Source of the DNA: DASPWV01 sp046726375
GTDB taxonomy: Bacteria > Acidobacteriota > Vicinamibacteria > Vicinamibacterales > UBA2999
NCBI GenBank assembly: GCA_046726375.1
Contig: JBKPAJ010000086.1
Span: forward strand, 1 to 64,000
Length of the DNA stretch: 64,000 nt
Reading direction: 5' to 3'
Shown here: piece by piece, positions 33,685 to 42,342 of the stretch
How the letters are laid out: every line of letters starts with the position of its first letter
How positions within the stretch are numbered: position 1 is the stretch's first letter
The notes under the pieces: generated by a model
The model's database searches: none
The model's input: the letters and a program-made list of their open reading frames with translations, nothing else
Told to the model about the DNA's origin: nothing
Made by a program: the position numbers and the translations under genes

Positions 33685-35379
33685 ATGCACTGGATTGATT
33701 GGGCGATCCTGATCGCGTACCTCGTGTGGATCGTGTGGGACGGACTGCGCTTGACGAAGAAAAGCGAAGGTCTCGAGGGCTACTTTCTGGCCAGCCGCGC
33801 CATTCCCTGGTGGGCGGTCGGCCTGTCAGTGATGGCGACGCAGTTGTCCGCGATCACCATGATCGGCACCACCGGACAAGGGTACGCCGACGGCATGCGT
33901 TTCATTCAGTTCTACTACGGGCTGCCGATCGCCATGTTGATTCTGTCGGTGACGCTGGTGCCGTTTTTCCACAACGCGCGCGTGTTCACGGCCTACGAGT
34001 ATCTCGAACGCCGCTTCGACGCGAAGACCCGTGGTCTGACCGCGATGCTGTTTTTGATCTCGCGGGCGATGTCGTGCGGCGCGGTGATCTCCGCGCCAGC
34101 GGTCGTGCTGTCGGTCATCATGGGTCTGAACGTCACCGCCACCTGTTTGATGATGGGTATGCCGACCGCGATTTACACGATGTTTGGCGGCGTGCAAGCG
34201 GTGACCTGGACCGACGTCAAGCAGATGTTTCTGATCGTTTTCGGGTTGTTCGCCGCCGCCGCTGCGCTCGTGCTCGGCTTGCCCGACGCCGTCGGGCTGG
34301 GCGATGCCTTGCGGATTGCCGGTTCGACCGGAAGGCTGCAGACGTTCGACTGGCGCTTCGACGTGACCGATCAATACACGTTCTGGTCGGGAACGATCGC
34401 GGCGGTCTTTCTGTTCATGTCGTACTTCGGCACGGATCAGAGTCAGGTGCAGCGCTATCTGACGGCCCGATCGGTAGACGAAGGCCGCGTCTCGCTCTTC
34501 ATGAGCGCCTACTGGAAGATTCCGCTCCAGGCGCTGGTCTTGATCATCGGCGTGCTGATGTTCGTGTTTTATCTGTTCACGCCGCCGCCGATGCTGTTCA
34601 ACCCGGCGCACGACAACGAGGTTCGCGCGAGCGCGCGCGCCGCCGAGTACGCCGCGCTCGAGCAGCGGTTCGCGTTCGCCAGCTCCGAGCGGGGCAAAGC
34701 GGCCGAAGCGCTGGTGACCGCCAGGCGCAACCAAACCGCTGCCGCCGTGTTGGCCGAGGCCGATTTCAAGACCTGGGATCAGGAAGTGAAAGACACGCGT
34801 ACGAAAGCGATCGATCTCGTTCGCGAGGTCTCGGCCGATCGGTCGTACAACGACGTCAACTTTGTGTTTCCCACCTTCGTCACCACGCACCTGCCCGTTG
34901 GCCTGATCGGCTTGATTCTGGCGGCGATCTTCGCCGCTGCCATGTCGACGATTTCCGCGGAGCTCGCGGCGCTGTCCACGTCCACGGTGATCGATTTCTA
35001 TCGCCGCTGGATTCGCGAGGACGCAACGGAACGACACCTCCTCATGGTCTCGCGTCTGGCGACAGGGTTCTGGGGTCTATTTGCCTCTATCGTCGCTGTC
35101 TGGTCGGTCGAATTGGGATCGTTGATCGAGGTGGTCAACCGGTTCGGATCGTTTTTTTACGGATCGATTCTCGGCGTCTTCCTGCTCGCGATCTGGTGGA
35201 GGCGGGCTAACGGTCACGGTGCGTTTGCCGGCGTCATCGCGGGCATGGCGGCGGTGGGATATGTGACGACGACCACCAGGACCGCATATCTGTGGTTGAA
35301 CGTCGTCGGCGCGGTCTCCGTTTTTGTCGTGGGTGTGCTCGTATCCGAACTGACCCGCAATCGCCCCGCAAAGGCCTGA
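33685..35379 (+). CDS. Sodium:solute symporter (SSS family)
   Basis: A 564-residue transporter with about 13-14 membrane helices: RLTKKSEGLEGYFLASRAIP and WWAVGLSVMATQLSAITMIG at the N-terminus (first two LeuT-fold helices), TAYEYLERRFDAKTRGLTAM, MSYFGTDQSQVQRYLTARSV with the SSS signature region, and AAAMSTISAELAALSTSTVI in the sodium-site helix. A hydrophilic insert of about 90 residues (roughly 305-395) lies between helices. Substrate is unknown; sialic acid, amino acid or sugar transport are all possible for this branch. Bracketed by two microproteins. Confidence 0.88.
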   Translation: MHWIDWAILIAYLVWIVWDGLRLTKKSEGLEGYFLASRAIPWWAVGLSVMATQLSAITMIGTTGQGYADGMRFIQFYYGLPIAMLILSVTLVPFFHNARVFTAYEYLERRFDAKTRGLTAMLFLISRAMSCGAVISAPAVVLSVIMGLNVTATCLMMGMPTAIYTMFGGVQAVTWTDVKQMFLIVFGLFAAAAALVLGLPDAVGLGDALRIAGSTGRLQTFDWRFDVTDQYTFWSGTIAAVFLFMSYFGTDQSQVQRYLTARSVDEGRVSLFMSAYWKIPLQALVLIIGVLMFVFYLFTPPPMLFNPAHDNEVRASARAAEYAALEQRFAFASSERGKAAEALVTARRNQTAAAVLAEADFKTWDQEVKDTRTKAIDLVREVSADRSYNDVNFVFPTFVTTHLPVGLIGLILAAIFAAAMSTISAELAALSTSTVIDFYRRWIREDATERHLLMVSRLATGFWGLFASIVAVWSVELGSLIEVVNRFGSFFYGSILGVFLLAIWWRRANGHGAFAGVIAGMAAVGYVTTTTRTAYLWLNVVGAVSVFVVGVLVSELTRNRPAKA

Positions 35380-35472
35380 ATGCGCCCGCTCCTCGCCGCC
35401 GTCGTGGTCGTGATCGTTGTGATGGTGATCTCGTGGATGTTGGGAGAGTTGCTGAGACAACGCAGAAAGTGA
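35380..35472 (+). CDS. 30-residue single-pass membrane protein
   Basis: ATG begins directly after the symporter stop (TGAATG). It starts with MRPLLAAVVVVIVVMVISW and ends ELLRQRRK: a membrane helix and a basic tail, opposite in polarity to the microprotein at 33583. The abutting start suggests termination-reinitiation and a link to the symporter. Confidence 0.55.
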   Translation: MRPLLAAVVVVIVVMVISWMLGELLRQRRK

Positions 35473-35491
35473 CAGCAGGCCGCAAAAACTG

Positions 35492-35512
35492 AAAAGGGGC
35501 CTGTCCCCTTTT
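35492..35512. repeat. REP-like GGGG/CCCC hairpin between convergent genes
   Basis: AAAAGGGG (35492-35499), 5-base spacer, CCCCTTTT (35505-35512): an 8-bp perfect inverted repeat in the gap between the microprotein and the convergent YciI gene. A near-copy lies at 58657-58677. Hairpins of this kind are scattered through many bacterial genomes and resemble REP elements moved by Y1-type transposases. It would also work as a bidirectional terminator. Confidence 0.7.
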
Positions 35513-35537
35513 TATGGTTAACTTGGCCCGCGCACGG

Positions 35538-35831
35538 TCACAGTTTGTCCAAATTCTCCTTGCCGATCACAACGTTCCAACAAAGTACCTCGTACTGCGC
35601 GACGCCCGCCTGGTAGTAGGGATCTTCGTCGCGGATCCGGTCGAGCGCCGCCTGCGGATTGTCGTCCGCCACTCGCACCAGAAACATGCCGCCAAACCGC
35701 GGTTCATGCGGTCCCGCGGCGAGCAGCACACCCTGGTCGAGGAGCCGGCGTTGAAACGCGCGGTGCGCCTCCTGCACCTTCATCACTTCTTCAACAGGCT
35801 TCCGGTACCGCACAATACACATCGCATACAT
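35538..35831 (-). CDS. YciI-like protein
   Basis: A 97-residue ferredoxin-like fold protein: MYAMCIVRYRKPVEEVMKVQ, AHRAFQRRLLDQGVLLAAGP with the central His and Gly-Pro, then GMFLVRVADDNPQAALDRIR and EDPYYQAGVAQYEVLCW. The His and Asp/Glu pattern is that of the YCII/YciI family, small enzymes or domains related to chloromuconolactone dehalogenase. The start could be ATG 35831 or 35822. The first ATG overlaps, on the other strand, the start of the broken asparaginase gene. Confidence 0.8.
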   Translation of the reverse strand: MYAMCIVRYRKPVEEVMKVQEAHRAFQRRLLDQGVLLAAGPHEPRFGGMFLVRVADDNPQAALDRIRDEDPYYQAGVAQYEVLCWNVVIGKENLDKL

Positions 35832-36375
35832 GGCAATCCGCATTTTCGTCACCGGCGGCACGTTCGACAAGGAATATGACGAGATCGCCGGCCGCCTCTT
35901 CTTCAAGAAGACGCACGTCGCCGAGATGCTAGGGCTCGGGCGGTCGCGTGTGGACATGACGCTCACGCGTTGATGCTGATCGACAGCCTCGACATAACCG
36001 ACGACGGCGATCGGCAACGCATTGTCGAGAGTTGCCGCACCTGCGCCGATGATCGCATCGTCGTCACGCACGGCACCGACACGATGGTCGAAACGGCCGC
36101 GGTGCTGGCGCGCGGCACCGAGCGCAAAACCATCGTGCTGACCGGCGCGATGGTCCCGTCATGCCTTCGGCAGCTCGAACCGTCTGTTCAATCTCGGAAG
36201 CGCGCTTTCTTTCGTGCAAGCCTTGCCGCCTGGTGTGTACGTGGCGATGAACGGCAGGGCGTTCCCCTGGAATGGCGTCCGGAAGAACCGTGAATCCGGC
36301 GTGTTCGAAAGCATTTGCCGCCGTCCCACGAGCGGACACCCGCCCTCCAACCTTCCGCCGCGCTCGATCATCTAA
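35830..36375 (+). pseudogene. Asparaginase-domain gene with two frameshifts
   Basis: ATG 35830 reads MAIRIFVTGGTFDKEYDEIA with the nucleophile-type Thr in GGT, to GRSRVDMTLTR and a stop. From 35970 a second frame continues LMLIDSLDITDDGDRQRIVE and DDRIVVTHGTDTMVETAAVL with the second catalytic Thr-Asp, to MVPS. From 36160 a third frame gives AFGSSNRLFNLGSALSFVQA and GVYVAMNGRAFPWNGVRKNR, ending TAA 36373. Every part of the roughly 165-residue family is present in order, so only two single-base indels, near 35965 and 36157, break it. Loss looks recent, or the indels are assembly errors. Confidence 0.8.
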
Positions 36376-36455
36376 GTAGAGCAAACGGAACGAGTTAGCG
36401 AGCACAGTCCGGTTGGTACGCTCCTCGCTAAATAGCATCCCGGAAAGCAGCAGTC

Positions 36456-36710
36456 ATGGCAACCCCTCACCCCTCTCCTGATGGCGACATTCGCAGGCCG
36501 CGACGGGGTCGCGTCTTCCTCACGACGTTCAACGTCGTCGGAGCCGGCGCGATCGTCGCCGCGCCGGTTGCTGCCGTCTCGCTGTGGCTGCTGCTGACCG
36601 ATCCGGTTCTCGCCGGAGACGTGGCGGAGAATGGTTCAGTGCTGCCAGTCGTGAAGGCGCTCGTGTTCACTTTAGGGAAGGCGATCGCCGCCGTTCTCGC
36701 GTTCATGTAA
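36456..36710 (+). CDS. Small membrane protein of unknown function
   Basis: An 84-residue protein: basic N-terminus (DIRRPRRGRVFLTTFNVVGA), two hydrophobic segments (GAIVAAPVAAVSLWLLLTD and VVKALVFTLGKAIAAVLAFM) and almost no tail. I do not recognise a family. A GGAAAG ribosome site precedes the ATG. Codon use matches the neighbours. Confidence 0.55.
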   Translation: MATPHPSPDGDIRRPRRGRVFLTTFNVVGAGAIVAAPVAAVSLWLLLTDPVLAGDVAENGSVLPVVKALVFTLGKAIAAVLAFM

Positions 36711-36746
36711 GTCGCTCGCGCGAAATCACGATACATTTGCTGCCCG

Positions 36747-38135
36747 ATGGCTTCTTTGAGCTTTCTCGGCGCGGCACGTACGGTCACCGGCTCGAAATAC
36801 CTCCTTAAAATCGACAACCATCGCATCCTCGTCGACTGCGGACTATTCCAGGGACTCGCAGAGCTGCGACGACGAAACTGGGCGGCGTTTCCCGTTCACC
36901 CTGAGTCGGTGGGTACCGTCGTGCTCACCCACGCCCACATCGATCATTCCGGCCTCTTGCCGCGGTTCGTGGCGAATGGATTCAAGGGACGCATCATCTG
37001 CACGGCCGGAACGCTGGACTTGTGCTCGCTGGTGCTGCCCGATGCGGGCCGCCTGCAGGAAGAAGAAGCCAAGCTCGCGAATCGCCGCGGTTATTCCAAA
37101 CATTCGCCGGCGCTGCCGCTGTTCACTGAAGCTGACGCGCAACAGGCGCTCGCACAGTTTCAAACTGTGCCGTTTGCCACGCCGGTGGAGGTGGCGCCCG
37201 GCATTCAGGCGGAATTCATCAACGCAGGCCATCTTCTCGGGTCCGCGTTCGTGCGGGTTTCGCGCACCAACGGTGCCGGGCATCGCGTGCTGTTCGGCGG
37301 AGATCTTGGCCGTTACAACCGGCCTGTGCTGCCTGATCCGCAGCCAGCTCCCGAAGCGGAGACGTTGCTCCTTGAATCAACTTACGGCGATCGTGAGCAT
37401 CCTGACGCGGACGAACTCGGCACGCTCGAACGGATTATCAACGAGACAACGGAGCGTGGTGGGCGCGTCATCATTCCTGCGTTCGCCGTCGGGCGAGTGG
37501 AAGAGCTGCTGTACTGGCTGAAGCGGCTCGAAGAGCAGAAGCGACTCAAGCCCGTTCCTGTCTACGTCGACAGCCCCATGGCTGTGGGCGCGCTCAACTT
37601 CTATGAAAAGCACAATCGCGATCTCGACGCCGACGTGCAGAGTCGACACGCCGATGTGTCAGCCTTTTCCGTCAAGCGGCTCGAAGCCATCGCGTCGCCG
37701 AATCAGTCCAAGAAGATTACGGCGTCCCGCGGTGCTGCGATTGTGATCTCGGCGAGCGGCATGGCCGAAGGCGGTCGCGTGCTGCATCACCTTGCGGCAT
37801 GCCTTCCGGACCCGCGCAACACCATCGTGTTCGTCGGGTTCCAAGCGGAAGGCACGCGCGGCCGCCAACTGGTCGAAGGCGCGAAGGCCGTCAAGATTCA
37901 CGGCGAGATGATCAGTGTCTCTGCCAACGTCGCGCAGCTCAACAGCATGTCAGCGCACGCCGATGCACAGGAAATCGTCGATTGGCTCCGGACCTTCCCG
38001 CAACCGCCCGCCATGACATACCTGGTTCACGGCGAACCACACGCGCAGGACACGCTGAAGGAACGAATCGTGTCAACATTCGGATGGGCGGTGCACATCC
38101 CTCAACACGGAGAAAAGGTCGAGGTCCCGCTCTAA
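36747..38135 (+). CDS. MBL-fold RNA-processing exonuclease (beta-CASP/CPSF-like)
   Basis: A 462-residue protein with the metallo-beta-lactamase core (GAARTVTGSKYLLKIDNHRI, zinc motif VLTHAHIDHSGLLPRF, INAGHLLGSAFVRV, LFGGDLGRYNRPVL), the inserted beta-CASP domain (RVIIPAFAVGRVEELLYWLK, VYVDSPMAVGAL, VISASGMAEGGRVLHHL), and the C-terminal RMMBL part (LNSMSAHADAQEIVDWL, TYLVHGEPHAQDTLKERI). This is the YSH1/CPSF73-like group that cleaves RNA. Its physiological RNA targets are unknown. The start has TACATT 9 bases upstream. The M49 gene follows in the same direction. Confidence 0.92.
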   Translation: MASLSFLGAARTVTGSKYLLKIDNHRILVDCGLFQGLAELRRRNWAAFPVHPESVGTVVLTHAHIDHSGLLPRFVANGFKGRIICTAGTLDLCSLVLPDAGRLQEEEAKLANRRGYSKHSPALPLFTEADAQQALAQFQTVPFATPVEVAPGIQAEFINAGHLLGSAFVRVSRTNGAGHRVLFGGDLGRYNRPVLPDPQPAPEAETLLLESTYGDREHPDADELGTLERIINETTERGGRVIIPAFAVGRVEELLYWLKRLEEQKRLKPVPVYVDSPMAVGALNFYEKHNRDLDADVQSRHADVSAFSVKRLEAIASPNQSKKITASRGAAIVISASGMAEGGRVLHHLAACLPDPRNTIVFVGFQAEGTRGRQLVEGAKAVKIHGEMISVSANVAQLNSMSAHADAQEIVDWLRTFPQPPAMTYLVHGEPHAQDTLKERIVSTFGWAVHIPQHGEKVEVPL

Positions 38136-38150
38136 CCCAGAGTCGAACGA

Positions 38151-40109
38151 ATGGCGACGCCGTCCGCTTCCGCGCAAGACCTTGAACGTCCTTATCGTCT
38201 CGAGCAAGTAGACGATGCAGCAGTTGTCCAGTTGTATGCCGACGGCTTTTCGAGATTGAGCCGTGAGGAAAAGATTCTCGTTTGGCATCTCTATCAGGCC
38301 GCGCTCGCGGGGCGGGACATTTTTTACGACCAGCGCTATCGCCACAATCTGGTGATGCGGGATATCGTCGAAGAGATCGTCACGCACAGTGACGAAATCC
38401 CCCCCGACGTGCTGTCCGAGATCACGCGCTACACGAAGCTGTTTTGGATCAACAGCGGTCCCTACAACAATCTCACGGCGCGCAAGTTCGTGTTGCAGTT
38501 GCCGCTCGATACGTTCGTGGCGGCTGCGGAAGTCGCTGCCAGAAACGGTGCGCGCTTTCGCCTGCCGCACGGTGACACAGTGGCGGCATTGATACGGCGC
38601 TACGCGCCGATGTTTCTCGATCCGGCATTCGATCCCATGGTGACGTGCAAGACGCCTGGCGCAGGGCGCGACATCCTCGCGTCGAGCGCGAACAATCTCT
38701 ATGTCGGCGTCACCATGTCGGACCTCGATCGGCTCGAAGAGCGGCATCCGCTCAACTCGCGCGTGGTGGCGTGCGATGGCGCCGTGGTTGAGGAGGTCTA
38801 CCGCATCGGTGGTCTCTACGGCAGCGAGATTTCCGAGATCGTCAGACATGTGCGAGCGGCGATGCCGTATGCGCCGCCGTCGCTGGCAGCGGCGCTGCGG
38901 GCGTTGATTCGCTTGTACGAGACGGGCGAGGACGCGGATCGCGAAGCCTTCGACATCGCGTGGGTGCGCAATCGCGATTCGTCGGTCGACACGATGAACG
39001 GGTTCATCGAGGTCTACATGGATGCGCGCGGCATCAAAGGCGCATGGGAAGGCGTGGTTTACTACGTCAATCACGAGAAGACGGAGAAAATTCATCGCCT
39101 TGCGACGGACGCGCAATGGTTCGAGGATCGTCTGCCGGTGAATCCGATCTATCGCAAGCCGCAGGTGCAGGGTATTTCGGCCAAAGCGATCGAAGTGGTG
39201 ATCGAAACCGGCGATTCGGGCCCGATTACGCCGATCGGCGTCAATCTACCGAACGATCAGCGCATTCGCGAGGAATACGGCAGCAAGTCAGTTTCGCTCT
39301 CGAACGTGATCGAAGCGTACGAGCAATCGACGCTCGACAGCTTCCGCGACGAGTTCTGCTGGAACGAGGACGAGGCCGATCGCGCCAAGCGATGGGGGCC
39401 GTTCGCGAGCGAGCTGACGACCGAAATCCACGAAGTGCTCGGGCATGGATCCGGCCGGATGGCGGAGCATCTCACGGCCGCGCCGCAGGAAGTATTGCAG
39501 GAACAGTATTCGGCGCTCGAAGAAACGCGCGCCGATCTGGTGGCGTTGTACTTCGTGGCCGAGCCGTACCTGGCAGGCCTCGAACTGGTTCCGCGGGAGC
39601 ACCACGCGACGATTCTGCGCGCCGAGTACGAGGCGTACGCGCGCAACGCCCTCGTCCAGCTGCGCCGCGTCAGGCACGGCACGCAGCTCGAAGAAGATCA
39701 CATGCGCAATCGCCAGGCGATCGTTAACTGGCTGATGGCGCACACGGACGCGATCGCGATGCGCAGACGAGATGAGAAGACGTTTTACGTTCTCGTGGAT
39801 GTCGGCGCATTCCGCCAGGGCGTGGGGCGGCTCCTCGCGGAGATTCAGCGCATCAAATCCGAGGGTGATTACGGCGCCGCCAAAGCGTTCTTCGAAACCT
39901 ACGGTGTGCATTTCGATGCGGCGCTGCGCGACGAGATCGTGCGACGTGTCGATCGTCTGCAACTGCCCTCGTACACCGCATTTGTGATGCCGAAGCTCGA
40001 GCCCGTTTACGACCACAACGGAGAGATCAGCGACGTCACGATTACCTATCCGCGCGACCTGACGAAGCAGATGCTGGAATACTCTGCCGCGCGCCGGCAG
40101 TCACTTTAA
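38151..40109 (+). CDS. Dipeptidyl peptidase III-like (M49) metallopeptidase
   Basis: A 652-residue protein with the M49 zinc motif HExxGH in TEIHEVLGHGSGRMAEHL and the third ligand in EETRADLVALYFVA, both spaced as in DPP III. Upstream it has YTKLFWINSGPYNNLTARKF, a segment typical of the family. No signal peptide, so cytosolic release of dipeptides from N-termini is likely. Bacterial members range from about 550 to 700 residues. It lies 15 bases behind the RNA-processing gene. Confidence 0.88.
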   Translation: MATPSASAQDLERPYRLEQVDDAAVVQLYADGFSRLSREEKILVWHLYQAALAGRDIFYDQRYRHNLVMRDIVEEIVTHSDEIPPDVLSEITRYTKLFWINSGPYNNLTARKFVLQLPLDTFVAAAEVAARNGARFRLPHGDTVAALIRRYAPMFLDPAFDPMVTCKTPGAGRDILASSANNLYVGVTMSDLDRLEERHPLNSRVVACDGAVVEEVYRIGGLYGSEISEIVRHVRAAMPYAPPSLAAALRALIRLYETGEDADREAFDIAWVRNRDSSVDTMNGFIEVYMDARGIKGAWEGVVYYVNHEKTEKIHRLATDAQWFEDRLPVNPIYRKPQVQGISAKAIEVVIETGDSGPITPIGVNLPNDQRIREEYGSKSVSLSNVIEAYEQSTLDSFRDEFCWNEDEADRAKRWGPFASELTTEIHEVLGHGSGRMAEHLTAAPQEVLQEQYSALEETRADLVALYFVAEPYLAGLELVPREHHATILRAEYEAYARNALVQLRRVRHGTQLEEDHMRNRQAIVNWLMAHTDAIAMRRRDEKTFYVLVDVGAFRQGVGRLLAEIQRIKSEGDYGAAKAFFETYGVHFDAALRDEIVRRVDRLQLPSYTAFVMPKLEPVYDHNGEISDVTITYPRDLTKQMLEYSAARRQSL

Positions 40110-40140
40110 GGCCTGCGGGGCGCCTCCATTGCCGCCTGAC

Positions 40141-40270
40141 GCTGTCAGCTATCAGTGATCAGCCATTAGCCATCAGCTATCAGCCATCAGCTATCAGCTA
40201 TCGAGTGTCCGCTTTCGGCGGCGTCGCCGCTTCGCGAAACAGCTTCATGGGCCGAAAGCTGATAGCTGAA
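40141..40270. repeat. AGCTATC-type simple repeat and flanking inverted repeat
   Basis: From 40141 to 40202 the sequence is a run of short variants of CAGCTATCAGC / AGCCATC, with 7-10 base periodicity. It is followed by GCTTTCGGC (40211-40219) and its inverse GCCGAAAGC (40251-40259), which runs on into CTGATAGCTG, the inverse of the repeat unit. The whole can fold into a long imperfect hairpin between the M49 and HEAT genes. It is likely a small non-autonomous mobile repeat; no gene is inside. Confidence 0.6.
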
Positions 40271-40316
40271 CGCCGAAGCCGACCGCAAGCCACCCAACTC
40301 AAGCGGATTGCGCGAT

Positions 40317-40322
40317 TAGAAT
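40317..40322 (+). promoter_or_regulatory. -10-like TAGAAT upstream of the HEAT-cyclophilin gene
   Basis: TAGAAT is followed by 7 bases and then ATG 40330. The ATG at 40321 lies inside this box, so 40330 is the more likely start, which also gives a cleaner signal peptide. Confidence 0.45.
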
Positions 40323-40329
40323 GACGCCA

Positions 40330-42342
40330 ATGCGGTGCCTTGTTTTGCTGCTTCTCCTGTGCCAGCCGGCCTTCGCACAGCCTGCGCTGCTCGAGCGGAT
40401 CCTCAACGCGGAAAACCAGCGCGGCACGAGCGACGGTGATCTCGCGGCGCTCAAGCAGGGTATCGCCAGCCGCGACGCCGACACGAGGCGCCAGGCCGTG
40501 CGTGCAATCGGGAGGCTCGAGCGCCCCGAGCTGATGCCGATGGTGTCGCGGCTGCTCACCGATCCCAACGCCGACGTGCGCAGCGAAACGGTAAACGCGA
40601 TCGGGCAGATGGCGCAGGGCGACGAGGGTTTGGCTGCAGCGAAGACTCGATTACTGAACCGCGCGCGCGGCGAGCAAACGCCACGCGTGCGCGGTGTGAT
40701 CGCGGCCACCCTCGGTCGCTTGCCCTACAAGGACCCCGCCGATGTGCGGCAGGCGGAGCAGGCGATTGCGCAGATGTTGCCGGCGGCGGCGGGTGTCGCA
40801 AATCTCGACGAAGTTGGCGGCGCTGTCGAGGGCCTCGAAGCGCTCATTCGGCTTCGCCTGAAGGTCTCGGCGCCGTCGGCCGACACCCTCGCACGGCTGC
40901 GGGTCGCGAGCCGGATGGAAGGACGCCCTGAAGACGCGGACAAGCTCGCGCGCATCCGCCGTCTGGCCACGCTGGCGCTGACAGCCGCCGGGGCCGCGAC
41001 GCGGCCCATGCTCGAGTCGGGCATCAACGATCGGGATGACGAGGTGCGGCGGATCACGATGGTGGCCGCGCGCGCGGACGTAGACGGACGTGACCTCATC
41101 ATCGAGCGTGGCCTTGCCGATCCGGAACCGCGCGTCCGCTACGAAGCCCTGCAAACGTGGGGTCGCGGGCTGCGGAAGACGTCATGCGCGCCTGTTCTGG
41201 CGGCGCTCAGGGATCCGAATCCCCAGGTCATGCTGCTTGCGATCGATCTGCTCGGCAATGTCTGCCCGGAGCAGCAGCACGCCGCCTCGGCGCTCGAGGC
41301 CATCGCGCAAACGATCACTGGTTCGAGAGGAACGTGGCACGCGCCGGCACATGCGATTGTGTCGCTCGCCAAAGTTTCCCCGGCCCCGGCTCGCGCGCTC
41401 TTGCCGGTCTACAAGGGTCACGCCGTATGGCAAGTCCGTATGTATGCCGCGCACGCGGCCGCGCCGCTTGGCGCCGTTGACGACCTGACCGCTCTCGCCC
41501 GCGATGGAAACGACAACGTGCGGGAGGCGGCGCTCGGCGAGCTCGTCACGCTGAAGCGTCCCGAAGCCGTTGCCCTGGCGATCGAGGCGCTCGGCCGCTC
41601 CGATTATCAACTCGCCATCACTGCGGCGCGTGCCCTTGTGGCGAGTGCCCTTGTGGCGACGAGCGCCAGGGACCAGGCGATTGCGGCGCTGCAGCGCGCG
41701 CTCGAACGCATAGCCGCCGACCGGCGTGATACGTCACGAGATGCTCGCGCGGCGATCCTCGCGCGGCTCGAGGAACTGGGATCGCCAAAGTCAAACAGCG
41801 CGGAAGAGCGACTGCCAATTCCCCCCGTCCGCTTCGCTGAGATCGATGCCTTGCGCAACGCAAGGCTTCGCATTGTGATGCTCGGCAAAGGCCCGTTCGA
41901 ATTGCGGCTGCTCGTCGACGAAGCGCCGTTGTCTGCGCTGCGTGTTGCGATCCGGGCAGGCGAGGGGTACTACAACGGGCTGACCTTTCACAGGGTTGTC
42001 CCAAACTTCGTGATTCAGGGTGGAAGTCCGGGCGCGAACGAGTACATGGGCGATGCGGCGTTCATGCGCGACGAGGTGGGACTGATCACGCACAGGCGCG
42101 GCACGGTCGGCATTTCGACCCGCGGCCGTGACACAGGCGACGCGCAAATCTTCGTCAATCTCGTGGACTTGCCACGCCTGGATCACATCTACACCGTGTT
42201 TGCCGAGGTCGTATCCGGAATGGATGTCGTCGACGCCGTGCTCGAAGGTGACGTGATCGAGCGCGTCGAGATCGTGCCGGCCCCGGCGCAGCGCCCCTCG
42301 ACTCGCTCCCGCTCGTCGGGACAGGCTCGTCGCGGTAAATGA
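40330..42342 (+). CDS. Exported HEAT-repeat/cyclophilin fusion protein
   Basis: A 670-residue protein. Signal peptide MRCLVLLLLLCQPAFAQP, then about 450 residues of helical HEAT repeats (LKQGIASRDADTRRQAVRAI, RSETVNAIGQM, VREAALGELVTLKRPEAVAL), and a C-terminal cyclophilin domain of about 150 residues (YYNGLTFHRVVPNFVIQGG, FMRDEVGLITHRRGTVGIS, DAQIFVNLVDLPRLDHIYTV). Cyclophilins isomerise Xaa-Pro bonds; the solenoid probably presents clients in the periplasm. The RVV segment with FVIQGG keeps the catalytic Arg. A basic tail follows. The stop overlaps the aminotransferase start by ATGA. Confidence 0.88.
   Translation: MRCLVLLLLLCQPAFAQPALLERILNAENQRGTSDGDLAALKQGIASRDADTRRQAVRAIGRLERPELMPMVSRLLTDPNADVRSETVNAIGQMAQGDEGLAAAKTRLLNRARGEQTPRVRGVIAATLGRLPYKDPADVRQAEQAIAQMLPAAAGVANLDEVGGAVEGLEALIRLRLKVSAPSADTLARLRVASRMEGRPEDADKLARIRRLATLALTAAGAATRPMLESGINDRDDEVRRITMVAARADVDGRDLIIERGLADPEPRVRYEALQTWGRGLRKTSCAPVLAALRDPNPQVMLLAIDLLGNVCPEQQHAASALEAIAQTITGSRGTWHAPAHAIVSLAKVSPAPARALLPVYKGHAVWQVRMYAAHAAAPLGAVDDLTALARDGNDNVREAALGELVTLKRPEAVALAIEALGRSDYQLAITAARALVASALVATSARDQAIAALQRALERIAADRRDTSRDARAAILARLEELGSPKSNSAEERLPIPPVRFAEIDALRNARLRIVMLGKGPFELRLLVDEAPLSALRVAIRAGEGYYNGLTFHRVVPNFVIQGGSPGANEYMGDAAFMRDEVGLITHRRGTVGISTRGRDTGDAQIFVNLVDLPRLDHIYTVFAEVVSGMDVVDAVLEGDVIERVEIVPAPAQRPSTRSRSSGQARRGK

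Noticed and set aside
40141..40202. Possible CRISPR array
   Set aside because: Units are only 7-10 bases, imperfect and without spacers; no cas gene is present.
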